Assembly (NCBI RefSeq): GCF_016107625.1
Contig: NZ_JABASV010000010.1
Span: 1-64,000, forward strand
Source of the DNA: Vreelandella alkaliphila
GTDB lineage: Bacteria > Pseudomonadota > Gammaproteobacteria > Pseudomonadales > Halomonadaceae
Length of the DNA: 64,000 bases
Direction of reading: 5' to 3'
In this document: positions 56,189-64,000 of the stretch, piece after piece
How positions within the stretch are numbered: position 1 is the first letter of the stretch
Layout of the letters: each line of letters begins with the position of its first letter
Notes under the pieces: model-generated
Seen by the model: only the letters and a program-made list of their open reading frames with translations
What the model was told of the DNA's origin: nothing
Databases searched by the model: none
Made by a program: the position numbers and the translations under genes

Positions 56189-57757
56189 GTGACGTGCTCA
56201 GATACTAGGTCTTCAAATATTGGGTCTTCAGATATTAAGTGTTCAGAAGTTGGCTATTCTGCGGTGGCATTCTCAGCGTTTAATCATTCTGTTAAATCAT
56301 CCCTACGCCGCTGGCATCGGGCGTTGGTGACCAGTGTGGTAGGTGCCGCCATATGCGCAAGCCCTGCACTGTATGCCGACTTCAGCCAGCTTGGTCAGTT
56401 AGAAAGCAAAGGCTTCTCAATTAGTGCTGAAGCACGCTTACTGGATGCGGATACCGGCAGTAATACATTGCTGGGTAGTCTGAATCCTGAGCGTCAGCTA
56501 TCGCCAGCGTCTGTCACCAAAGCCTATATGTCTGCTGCGGCACTCAATCGTTTTGGGCCCCAGCATCGCTTTACTAGCCAGCTTGTCAGCACAGGTAGTG
56601 TGGAAAATGGTGTATTGCGTGGCGACTTGGTATTTGAAGGTGGGGGCGATCCAGGCCTTACAACTGAAGACCTTTGGCGGTTAGTGCAACGTCTGCAGCT
56701 GGCTGGTGTGCGCGAAGTGGATGGCGCGCTGGTGGTCAGTCAGTGGCGCTTTGGCCCTGTTGAGTGTATTACCACGGACCGCTGTAATGCGCGTACCCGA
56801 GTCACCAATGCTTACAGTGCGCCGCTCACCTCGGCAGGTGTCAATTTTGGTAGCTGGTGCGCCAATATAGCCCCTGCTGCGGCAGCGGGAGAGCCTGCCC
56901 GTGTGGGGTTATGCGATAGCCAGGCGCCGTTAATTGCTATTGATAACCAAGTTATCACGCGCCCAGCTAATAGTGGCACTGACATCAGTGCAGAACGGAT
57001 TACCGATGAGCGCGGTGATGTTCTGCGTCTTACCGGGCAAATTTCAACCAATGCCGCGGCTCGTGATGTTTACCGTGGCGCTGGTGATGCGGCAGAGAAA
57101 ACGGCTCAAGTATTGTTAAGCATGCTAAATCAGGCGGGTGTCAGCGTGCGAGATCCCTGGCGGGTTAGCTCCACGCGTCCGCCCAGTAGTGCACAGCGTT
57201 TGGCAGCCGTTGACAGCAAGCCGCTGCAGGAGCTGCTGCTGCGTACCATGAATTACTCCAATAATTACATGGCTGATGTGCTGGCGCTGAACCTGGTGGA
57301 AACACCCCAAGCGCAATTGCGCCAAGCGGGGGAGGCGATAGAAGCCTATGTGAACAGCTTGTCGGGCCATGGTCCGTTAACCTTATACAGCGGCAGCGGA
57401 CTGACGACTGATAACCGTACCTCCGCCCACGGCGTCAATGTGATGTTGGAGGATATGTTCCGCCAGAGCGCCTTGTTCCCCAGTTTTGTCGCCTCTTTCC
57501 AGTCGCCTGCCAATGGGGTCATGCGCTTTATTCGCCGTGGTTCTCCAACGTTTCAAAATAACGTGATGCTGAAAACAGGCACGCTCAATCAGCCGTTTGC
57601 TGTTCGCGCCGCGGCGGGCTATTTCCGTACCGCCCAGGGGCGCTGGGGCGTTTTTAGTGTGCTGGTTAACGGCACTGGCAGTACGCCTTATCTTAGCTGG
57701 CCCGAGGTATTAGATCCGCTGTCGCTGGATTTAGATGCGATGATATTGGCTAATTAA
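56189..57757 (+). CDS. dacB: D-alanyl-D-alanine carboxypeptidase/endopeptidase (PBP4 type)
   Basis: PBP4 trims peptidoglycan cross-links in the periplasm. GTG at 56189 is chosen because GAGGA lies 7 nt upstream. The product is about 522 residues, longer than usual at the N-terminus: a Ser-rich stretch with five-residue repeats (residues 4-23) precedes the signal anchor (RRWHRALVTSVVGAAICASP). Active-site motifs are SVTK (Ser108-Lys111), SNN in NYSNNYMADVL, and KTGTL near the C-terminus. It is followed by dgkA. Confidence 0.92.
   Translation: MTCSDTRSSNIGSSDIKCSEVGYSAVAFSAFNHSVKSSLRRWHRALVTSVVGAAICASPALYADFSQLGQLESKGFSISAEARLLDADTGSNTLLGSLNPERQLSPASVTKAYMSAAALNRFGPQHRFTSQLVSTGSVENGVLRGDLVFEGGGDPGLTTEDLWRLVQRLQLAGVREVDGALVVSQWRFGPVECITTDRCNARTRVTNAYSAPLTSAGVNFGSWCANIAPAAAAGEPARVGLCDSQAPLIAIDNQVITRPANSGTDISAERITDERGDVLRLTGQISTNAAARDVYRGAGDAAEKTAQVLLSMLNQAGVSVRDPWRVSSTRPPSSAQRLAAVDSKPLQELLLRTMNYSNNYMADVLALNLVETPQAQLRQAGEAIEAYVNSLSGHGPLTLYSGSGLTTDNRTSAHGVNVMLEDMFRQSALFPSFVASFQSPANGVMRFIRRGSPTFQNNVMLKTGTLNQPFAVRAAAGYFRTAQGRWGVFSVLVNGTGSTPYLSWPEVLDPLSLDLDAMILAN
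56198..56257 (+). repeat. Four imperfect 15-nt tandem repeats at the start of dacB
   Basis: Four consecutive 15-nt units begin with TCA and share the pattern TCAGATATTNNGTCT. They encode SDTRS, SNIGS, SDIKC and SEVGY. Confidence 0.7.
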
Positions 57758-57785
57758 TCTTAATCTTACCGCTGAGGCAACAGGC

Positions 57786-58157
57786 ATGAAGCCAGGACAT
57801 ACGGGGTTAACCCATTTAATGCACTCAACGCGCTATTCATGGAAAGGGCTAAAAGCCGCTTTTAGAAATGAAGCTGCGTTTCGCCAAGAAGTGGGTATTA
57901 CAGCGGTGTTGCTGCCGCTGGCTTGGTGGATTGGAGAAGGGCCCATTAGCTGGTTGCTGCTGGTTGGCAGCCTGTGCCTTGTGCTGATTGTGGAACTGCT
58001 TAATAGCGCTATAGAGAACGTTGTTGATCGTATTGGCACCGAGCATCACGAGCTCTCAGGGCGTGCTAAAGATATTGGCTCGGCGGCGGTTATGCTGTCA
58101 TTGATCATGGCAGGCTTAACCTGGGGGCTGTTAGGCTGGCAAAAATTGGTGGGCTAA
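57786..58157 (+). CDS. dgkA: Diacylglycerol kinase
   Basis: DgkA phosphorylates diacylglycerol in the inner membrane, recycling it from membrane-derived oligosaccharide or lipid A modification. The 123-residue protein has three membrane helices and the active-site block ELLNSAIENVVDRIG, then LSGRAKDIGSAAVMLSL. It lies 28 nt after dacB on the same strand. Confidence 0.95.
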   Translation: MKPGHTGLTHLMHSTRYSWKGLKAAFRNEAAFRQEVGITAVLLPLAWWIGEGPISWLLLVGSLCLVLIVELLNSAIENVVDRIGTEHHELSGRAKDIGSAAVMLSLIMAGLTWGLLGWQKLVG

Positions 58158-58230
58158 ATTGCTTTTATTCAGCTCATGCAGCGACCCGCTTTATCAACAA
58201 ACATAATAGACGCTTGGCAGAGAGGTGGTT

Positions 58231-61230
58231 ATGCAGTTAGACGACGCGTTTTTCCCCCAAGTTGGGCTGCCAACAGCGCTTAAGCCCGCCGCTCAGCGCG
58301 CCTGGCAGCGATTAAGTGAAGCGCTTAGCCAAGCTGATAATATTGCCTCAATGACCCAGCAGTCGTTGCCTTCCAGTAGTTGGGAGGCACTTTCTGATGC
58401 GCGTCGTGAAGCGTTAGCCAACGTCGTAACCGTCTCAAGCTTCGCTCTAGATACCTTGGCACGCTTTCCACACTGGCTGATTGATTTAGATGTAGCTGGC
58501 GAGCTGGATGCGATAGCAAGTAAGGAGTCGCAAGCGAGTTGGTTAGATGATGCGCTGGAAAATGCCGATGATGAAGAGGCAATGCATCGCGCTATTCGCC
58601 GTTTCCGCCGTGCCCGCATGCTCGGGATTGTGTGGCGCGATCTTAATCGTCCTGATGGCTACACCATGTGGGACACTGCTCAGGCAGTCTCGTGGCTGGC
58701 GGAAGTCTGTATTGAAGCCGCGCTCAGCTGGCTTGAGCGTTTTTACGCCCCACGCTGGGGATTACCTGCGGCCCGCAGAGATGGCTCGTCCCAGCGGTTG
58801 GTGGTGCTGGGTATGGGTAAGCTCGGCGCGGGTGAGCTGAATCTTTCCTCAGATATTGACCTGATCTTCGCCTTCCCTGAAAAAGGTGAAACCGAAGGCG
58901 GGCGTAAGCCCCTTGAGCACCAAGAGTACTTCACCAAACTAGGTCAGAAACTGATCGCCGCTTTAGATGCCATGACGGCCGACGGTTTCGTATTTCGCGT
59001 TGATATGCGGCTGCGCCCACTGGGTGATGGTGGCCCACTGGTGGGCAGTTTCTCGATGCTCTCCAGTTACTATCAGGATCAGGGTCGTGAGTGGGAGCGT
59101 TATGCCATGCTCAAAGCGCGTCCCGTCGCAGGAGATATCGATGGTGGGCATGAATTGCTCGCAAGTCTCAGGCCGTTTGTTTACCGCCGCTACCTGGATT
59201 TTGGTGCGATTGAGTCGCTGCGTGAGCTAAAGGCGATGATCAATCGCGAGGTGAAGCGCAAGGGCATGCAAAGCAATATCAAGTTAGGGCCTGGTGGAAT
59301 CCGGGAGGTTGAGTTCGTTGTCCAGGCATTTCAGCTGATTCGCGGTGGACGTGATACCGAGCTTCAAGTGACCTCACTCAAGACCGCCCTTCATCGATTG
59401 CCTGAACTGGGGCTGTTGCCTCAAGCGGTTGTCGATGAGCTGCTACCCGACTATGCGTATCTTCGTGACATGGAACACGCTATTCAGGCGCTAGAAGACC
59501 GTCAAACCCAAACGCTACCCGTTGATGATGAAGATCGGGAACGGGTAGCGTTTGCTTTGGGACATGAAGATTGGCCTGGGCTTATCGCGCGGCTGGAGGA
59601 AGTGCGCGAACGCGTTCGTCAGCACTTTGATGCGGTGATCGCTGACCCCGAAGAGGATAGCGATGCAGAGAGTAGCGACGATAACCTTGGCCTGTCTCAG
59701 TGGCGGTTATTATGGCGCGGCGAGCTAGAGCAGGAAGAGGCGGCAGCACTGCTAACTGATGCTGGTTTTATAGAACCAGAGAAAGCGCTTAAACGTCTGC
59801 AGAGCCTTTACCATTCTCGCCAAGTGCAAAGCATGCAGCGTATCGGCTTTGAACGGCTGGATGCGCTGATGCCGCTACTACTGGTTGCCGTTGCCGAAAG
59901 TGAATTGCCGGATAACGCGCTTAGTGGTGTCCAGCCGCTGATCGAGTCGGTGCTTAGGCGAACCGCTTACCTTGCGCTGCTGCGTGAAAATCCACAGGCG
60001 CTTGAGCACCTAATGAAGCTGTGCTCGTCCAGTCACTGGATTGCAGAGCAACTTGCGCGTTACCCGATACTGCTGGATGAGCTACTAACGCCGGATACGC
60101 TTTACACCCCCGCTGACAAGTCACGCTTGGCAGACGAGCTACGCCAAACATTGAGCCGCTTGCCAGAAGATGATGATGAGGCGCAGTTGGAAGCGCTTCG
60201 CGTGTTTAAGCATGCGCAGATGCTTCACGTTGCTGCATCGGATATCGCTGGAACACGCCACTTGATGAAGGTGAGCGACTACTTAACGTATATCGCTGAA
60301 GTCATTCTAGATGCCGTGCTAGCGATGGCCTGGAAACATGTCACGCGGAAACATGGTGTTCCAGAAGGCCTCAATACACGAGAGCCAGCGTTTTTGATTG
60401 TGGGGTACGGCAAGCTGGGGGGCATTGAACTTGGTTATGGCTCTGATTTGGACTTGGTGTTCCTTCATGATAGCGACGGAAAAGGCACTACCGATGGTGC
60501 TCGGCCCATCGATACAGCGGTCTTTTTTACCCGTCTAGGCCAGCGCATTATCCACCTCTTAACCGCAGTAACGCCTGCCGGCAGCCTTTACGAGGTTGAT
60601 ATGCGCCTTCGCCCTTCGGGCAATGCAGGCCTGTTGGTGACCTCTTTAGATGCTTTTGCGGATTATCAACGCCAAAACGCCTGGACCTGGGAGCACCAAG
60701 CGCTGGTACGCGCGCGCGTTGTCGCCGGTAGTAACGCGCTGGCGAGTAAATTTGATGCGATCCGTGGTGAGATGCTGTGTCGCGAGCGTGACCCGCAAGC
60801 CTTAAGAGACGACGTTGTCAGCATGCGTCATAAAATGCGTGATCACCTTGGTTCTAAAGGGCAGGGTTCAAAAGGGACGGCCTCTAAAGGGCAGCCAGGT
60901 AGTGCGGACGGAGAGGTGTTTAGTCTAAAGCACGATGTGGGTGGCATGGTCGATATTGAGTTTCTTTGCCAATACGCGGTGTTATCACTAGCTCATGACA
61001 CGCCTGCATTAATCACGTATAGCGATAATATCCGCATTTTAGAAACCCTCGCCAAGAGTGGTCATATTACCGAATCAGAAGCGGAGCAACTGCGGGAAGC
61101 GTATCTCGCTTATCGTAGCCGTACCCATCGTGCGGCATTAACCGGGGAAAAAACTGTCGTTGATGCACAGGCATTCAAAGCCCATCGCGATGTGGTTATT
61201 GCACTTTGGCAGCGTTTTCTTGAACCTTGA
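58231..61230 (+). CDS. glnE: Bifunctional glutamine synthetase adenylyltransferase/adenylyl-removing enzyme
   Basis: GlnE adds AMP to or removes it from glutamine synthetase in response to nitrogen status. ATG at 58231 is chosen over GTG 58225. The 999 residues contain two nucleotidyltransferase domains: the N-terminal deadenylase with MGKLGAGELNLSSDIDLIF and the C-terminal adenylylase with YGKLGGIELGYGSDLDLVF. A low-complexity loop (residues 874-888) of three SKG repeats lies just before the KHDVGGMVDIEF block, an apparent expansion. Confidence 0.96.
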   Translation: MQLDDAFFPQVGLPTALKPAAQRAWQRLSEALSQADNIASMTQQSLPSSSWEALSDARREALANVVTVSSFALDTLARFPHWLIDLDVAGELDAIASKESQASWLDDALENADDEEAMHRAIRRFRRARMLGIVWRDLNRPDGYTMWDTAQAVSWLAEVCIEAALSWLERFYAPRWGLPAARRDGSSQRLVVLGMGKLGAGELNLSSDIDLIFAFPEKGETEGGRKPLEHQEYFTKLGQKLIAALDAMTADGFVFRVDMRLRPLGDGGPLVGSFSMLSSYYQDQGREWERYAMLKARPVAGDIDGGHELLASLRPFVYRRYLDFGAIESLRELKAMINREVKRKGMQSNIKLGPGGIREVEFVVQAFQLIRGGRDTELQVTSLKTALHRLPELGLLPQAVVDELLPDYAYLRDMEHAIQALEDRQTQTLPVDDEDRERVAFALGHEDWPGLIARLEEVRERVRQHFDAVIADPEEDSDAESSDDNLGLSQWRLLWRGELEQEEAAALLTDAGFIEPEKALKRLQSLYHSRQVQSMQRIGFERLDALMPLLLVAVAESELPDNALSGVQPLIESVLRRTAYLALLRENPQALEHLMKLCSSSHWIAEQLARYPILLDELLTPDTLYTPADKSRLADELRQTLSRLPEDDDEAQLEALRVFKHAQMLHVAASDIAGTRHLMKVSDYLTYIAEVILDAVLAMAWKHVTRKHGVPEGLNTREPAFLIVGYGKLGGIELGYGSDLDLVFLHDSDGKGTTDGARPIDTAVFFTRLGQRIIHLLTAVTPAGSLYEVDMRLRPSGNAGLLVTSLDAFADYQRQNAWTWEHQALVRARVVAGSNALASKFDAIRGEMLCRERDPQALRDDVVSMRHKMRDHLGSKGQGSKGTASKGQPGSADGEVFSLKHDVGGMVDIEFLCQYAVLSLAHDTPALITYSDNIRILETLAKSGHITESEAEQLREAYLAYRSRTHRAALTGEKTVVDAQAFKAHRDVVIALWQRFLEP
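60850..60894 (+). repeat. Three 15-nt tandem repeats inside glnE
   Basis: The units GGTTCTAAAGGGCAG, GGTTCAAAAGGGACG and GCCTCTAAAGGGCAG encode GSKGQ, GSKGT and ASKGQ, in frame. Confidence 0.85.
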
Positions 61231-61348
61231 TTGGCGAGATGAGTGTTTTTAAGTAGCATCGATAGGGAAGATAGCCTGATAACAATAAGGAAAAGCTCCC
61301 TATGCATGCAACAGTTTGTCTCTGCGCCCGCCGCTTGGCGGAGGGCGT

Positions 61349-62242
61349 ATGATCGGTCATATTCTCGCAACGCTGTTACCCGTGTTCTTAATTGCTGGCT
61401 GTGGTGCGGTTTACGGGCGTTATCGAAACCCTGATATTCGCAGCCTTAACACGCTCAATATGGAGCTATTTGTTCCACTACTGGTATTTGCCGTGTTGGC
61501 TGATCGCCAAGCGCCTTTGGCGGACTATGCGTGGCTTGCCACTGCGGCGGTGGCCGTCGTGCTAGGGTCTGGTCTTGTGCTTTGGCCGGTTGCTAAATGG
61601 CTATCGCTGGACACAAAAGTGTTCTTGCCGCCGATGATGTTCAATAACTCTGGCAATATGGGGGTACCGCTACTGGTGCTCGCCTTTGGACCAGAGGCCC
61701 TGCCGGCTGCAGTGGTCGTGTTTATTGTTGAAATGCTGCTGCATTTCTCAGTAGGTCTTTATATGTTGGACCCGCGCACGTCACTTTGGCGACTGTTACG
61801 AATGCCCATCGTAGCTGCGAGCCTAGCAGGGCTAGTCATCAACGTTGGAAATGTACCGTTGCCGAGCTGGCTGTTAGAAGCAATGCACATGTTAGGGGGA
61901 ATCTGTATTCCACTGATGCTCTTTGCATTAGGTGTTCGATTGCTGGAAATTGATTTTAATGACTGGCGAGCAGGCTTGTTGGGAGCGCTCCTCTGCCCAC
62001 TTTCTGGCTTAGTGATCGCACTACCGCTCATGTGGTTACTACCATTGAATCCGCTACAGACAGCCGTGCTACTGGTATTTGCTGCACTGCCGCCTGCGGT
62101 ATTGAACTACTTAGTGGCCGAGCAGTATAAACTGGCACCTCAGAAAGTCGCTTCGTTGGTGCTCATCGGCAATTTAGGGAGCTTAGTCGTTATGCCACTG
62201 ACGTTAGCAGCAGCGTTCGCCTGGATTCAAGCGCCGCTTTAA
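61349..62242 (+). CDS. AEC family (auxin efflux carrier-like) transporter
   Basis: GGAGGG precedes the ATG at 61349, giving 297 residues with about ten membrane segments in two inverted halves. The family block FNNSGNMGVPLLVLAFG and the C-terminal PPAVLNYLVAEQY are present. Bacterial AEC members carry malate or other organic anions; the substrate here is unknown. It converges with the small membrane protein gene; a 7-bp hairpin without a T-tract (62232-62250) overlaps its 3' end. Confidence 0.9.
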   Translation: MIGHILATLLPVFLIAGCGAVYGRYRNPDIRSLNTLNMELFVPLLVFAVLADRQAPLADYAWLATAAVAVVLGSGLVLWPVAKWLSLDTKVFLPPMMFNNSGNMGVPLLVLAFGPEALPAAVVVFIVEMLLHFSVGLYMLDPRTSLWRLLRMPIVAASLAGLVINVGNVPLPSWLLEAMHMLGGICIPLMLFALGVRLLEIDFNDWRAGLLGALLCPLSGLVIALPLMWLLPLNPLQTAVLLVFAALPPAVLNYLVAEQYKLAPQKVASLVLIGNLGSLVVMPLTLAAAFAWIQAPL

Positions 62243-62265
62243 CAGCGGCGGTAGTCAGCAACTGA

Positions 62266-62622
62266 TTAAGACCGGTGGTGGTCGTCTTTCACTTCGTAAC
62301 TACCTTCTATTGCGTCGTGCTGGCTCGTAGAGGTATCCCTGTAAGCATAACCGCCACCAACATCCTGAGCGTTGTCAGCGCGCATCTGCTCCATGCGTTT
62401 TTTCATTTTATGGCGGACAAAGGGCATCATTGCCCAGCCAATGAGCAGGAAAAAAAGTCCGAGTACAACACCGACGATCATCAGTGCACCAAACGCTAAC
62501 CACGTCAGTAGCAGTTTAATACTGCCCATCAGGCCGGTCGGCTGGGTCTGGGCTGCCCGAGCACGCCACTGGTTAGCAGCTTGCCACGCGGCATTGCGTT
62601 GATCACGATTCATTTGCGGCAT
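62266..62622 (-). CDS. Small integral membrane protein, unknown function
   Basis: GGAGG precedes the ATG at 62622. The 118-residue protein has a polar N-terminus, two adjacent hydrophobic segments (about 30-65), and a charged C-terminus (HKMKKRMEQMRADNAQD) ending in His residues. No family is recognised. It stands between converging AEC and the divergent BCCT gene. Confidence 0.6.
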   Translation of the reverse strand: MPQMNRDQRNAAWQAANQWRARAAQTQPTGLMGSIKLLLTWLAFGALMIVGVVLGLFFLLIGWAMMPFVRHKMKKRMEQMRADNAQDVGGGYAYRDTSTSQHDAIEGSYEVKDDHHRS

Positions 62623-62850
62623 GAAAGCCTCCATCGTTCATATGCGTTCCATTGGAACACAGGCTGGGTATCAAGTTCCTGCTCAGAGTTAACATTTCTT
62701 CATTCTGGCCGTGAAGCAGTTTTGTACGAATATGTTAGGTTAAAAATCATGCCGTTTAATGTTCAGTACAAGATCTGGATTTCAAAAAAACTGCATTTAT
62801 CGGTACATTTTACGCTGTTACACACAATGCTCATTTAACAGGATGGTTAT

Positions 62851-64000
62851 ATGGCAAATCATGGCGGTAAGTCGGTATTTGTCGCCTCTGCGGTGATTAT
62901 ATTCGGCTTGGTTGTTATTGGCGCTGCATTCCCAGAAGGCTTTGGTAATGCAGCCCAAGCAGCGCTCACATCAATTACGGAACTGTTTGGCTGGTTCTAC
63001 TTATTTTCAGTGTTTGGCTTTGTAGTTTTTCTGGTTGGCTTAGCATTGAGTAAGTATGGAAAAGTGCGCCTTGGCCCTCAGGACAGTACGCCCAGCTACA
63101 GTTTTTTCTCGTGGATTAGCATGCTGCTGGCGGCTGGGTTCGGCGTTGGGCTGGTGTTCTACGGTATGGCTGAACCAATGACGCACTATATCAACCCTCC
63201 CTATGGTGACGTGCCTGCTGAAACTGACGCTGCTGCGCGCTATGCAATCCAATACAGTTACTTTAACTGGGGCATCCACCAGTGGGCAGCATTTTCTGTT
63301 GTGGGCTTAATTATTGCCTACTTTCAATTTCGGAAAGGGCAAGCAGGGCTGGTGTCTTCAGTACTCTCTTCAGTGACGGCTAAGCATCCCCGGGTCCGTC
63401 CTTACGCATCATGGCTAGATGTTTTTGCTGTGGTCGCCACCGTTATGGGGGTTGCCACCTCGCTTGGCTTAGGTGTGCTGCAAATGAACGGTGGGCTTAA
63501 TGCGGTGTTTGGTTTGCCGGAAAATGGCTTTTGGCAGTTTGTCATTCTGTTTGTCATGTTTTGTGCTTACATGGCATCGACATGGTCAGGCTTGGATAAA
63601 GGCATTAAGCGGTTATCAAACCTAAACATGATTTTATGTATTGGCTTGATGCTCTACGTATTAATCACCGGCCCTACTATTGCTATTTTAGAGACTATTA
63701 CCCTGGGTCTTGGCGATTACCTGCAAAACTTTATCGGTATGAGCCTACGTATTTCGCCCTATAGCGATAATGAATGGGCGAGTAGCTGGACCATTTTTTA
63801 TTGGGCATGGGTCATTGCCTGGTCGCCGTTTGTGGGTACCTTTGTGGCGCGTGTTTCCCGCGGCCGCACGATCAAAGAGTATGTCTTTGGTGTGTTGTTT
63901 GTGCCACCCCTATTAGCCTGTTTATGGATAGGTGTTTTTGGCGGTGCCGCGCTTAATTTGGAAATGTCGAGCAGTGATGCTGGATTGGCTGCCGCCACTG
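62851..64000 (+). CDS. BCCT family compatible-solute transporter (truncated by window end)
   Basis: The open frame from ATG 62851 runs off the window after 383 codons; the family is usually 500-700 residues. It shows FSWISMLLAAGFGVGLVFYGMAEPM, where the glycine motif reads GFGVG instead of the common GMGIG. The tryptophan-rich segment is FYWAWVIAWSPFVGTFVAR, followed by RGRTIKEYVFG. BCCT carriers import betaine, choline, carnitine or ectoine with sodium or protons. Substrate not resolvable from this part. Confidence 0.93.
   Translation, partial: MANHGGKSVFVASAVIIFGLVVIGAAFPEGFGNAAQAALTSITELFGWFYLFSVFGFVVFLVGLALSKYGKVRLGPQDSTPSYSFFSWISMLLAAGFGVGLVFYGMAEPMTHYINPPYGDVPAETDAAARYAIQYSYFNWGIHQWAAFSVVGLIIAYFQFRKGQAGLVSSVLSSVTAKHPRVRPYASWLDVFAVVATVMGVATSLGLGVLQMNGGLNAVFGLPENGFWQFVILFVMFCAYMASTWSGLDKGIKRLSNLNMILCIGLMLYVLITGPTIAILETITLGLGDYLQNFIGMSLRISPYSDNEWASSWTIFYWAWVIAWSPFVGTFVARVSRGRTIKEYVFGVLFVPPLLACLWIGVFGGAALNLEMSSSDAGLAAAT

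Noticed and set aside
62232..62250. Hairpin CGCCGCT/AGCGGCG at the AEC gene end as a terminator
   Set aside because: It overlaps the coding end and has no T-tract on either side, so it is not a convincing intrinsic terminator.

Overview
The window is a chromosomal segment of a moderately halophilic gammaproteobacterium, most likely Halomonadaceae (Halomonas or a close relative). The taxonomic call is inference. It rests on ectoine hydroxylase (ectD), a BCCT-type compatible-solute carrier, TRAP and AtoE-type carriers, a FabY-type fatty-acid initiation synthase, the GlnE/SelU/TmcA gene set and a GC content that looks to be in the mid-50s by eye. No prophage, insertion sequence, integrase, plasmid gene or CRISPR array is visible, and nearly all of the window is housekeeping.

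Layout. 1-400: end of an rRNA operon (23S tail, 5S, terminator) facing hisC. 1.6-5.7 kb: NlpE-like lipoprotein, radA, then overlapping selD-selU for tRNA selenouridine. 5.7-7.7 kb: an amidotransferase-like protein without its nucleophile, yjaG, and a putative outer-membrane barrel protein. 7.7-10.6 kb: hisBHAF on the minus strand. 10.7-15.2 kb: PanM-like acetyl-CoA sensor, AsmA-like protein, mutY, yggX. 15.3-15.7 kb: tRNA-Phe, -Gln and -Thr. 15.8-18.5 kb: Tat-exported MBL-fold protein and DsbA-family protein divergent from a LysR regulator. 18.9-20.4 kb: a strikingly AT-rich stretch with a Crp/Fnr-type regulator directly upstream of ectD. 21.5-28.2 kb: FAH-family hydrolase, thrB-speA (minus), polA. 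28.3-32.4 kb: a ferric-iron ABC importer whose three genes are split over both strands. 32.6-35.6 kb: TRAP transporter. 35.9-41.6 kb: tmcA, pepD, dps, glycerate kinase. 41.7-44.4 kb: two lipoproteins, a DUF1007 protein and a NicO-type metal transporter in one operon. 44.4-50.8 kb: HIT protein with a Fur-like box, entericidin, I78 inhibitor, LysE exporter/MocR pair, a voltage-sensor-like protein without a pore, thioesterase, AtoE. 51-55 kb: fabY-coaD-yfhL-MATE (minus). 55.2-62.6 kb: TrmB-like methyltransferase, SMR pump, dacB, dgkA, glnE, AEC carrier, small membrane protein. 62.85 kb to the end: a truncated BCCT carrier.

How it fits together. Several blocks concern osmotic and metal homeostasis: ectD and BCCT for solutes, the Fe(III) ABC system with a Fur-like site, and NicO/DUF1007 with a Zur-like palindrome. 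Two observations are not explained by ordinary annotation. First, in-frame 15-nt tandem repeats recur in unrelated enzymes (mutY, tmcA, dacB, glnE), and comparable 14-nt arrays sit at the 3' ends of speA and polA. Second, an AT-rich regulator gene precedes ectD, with a strong inverted repeat and a promoter-like sequence between them.

All calls are from reading the sequence. No database search or computed statistic was used.
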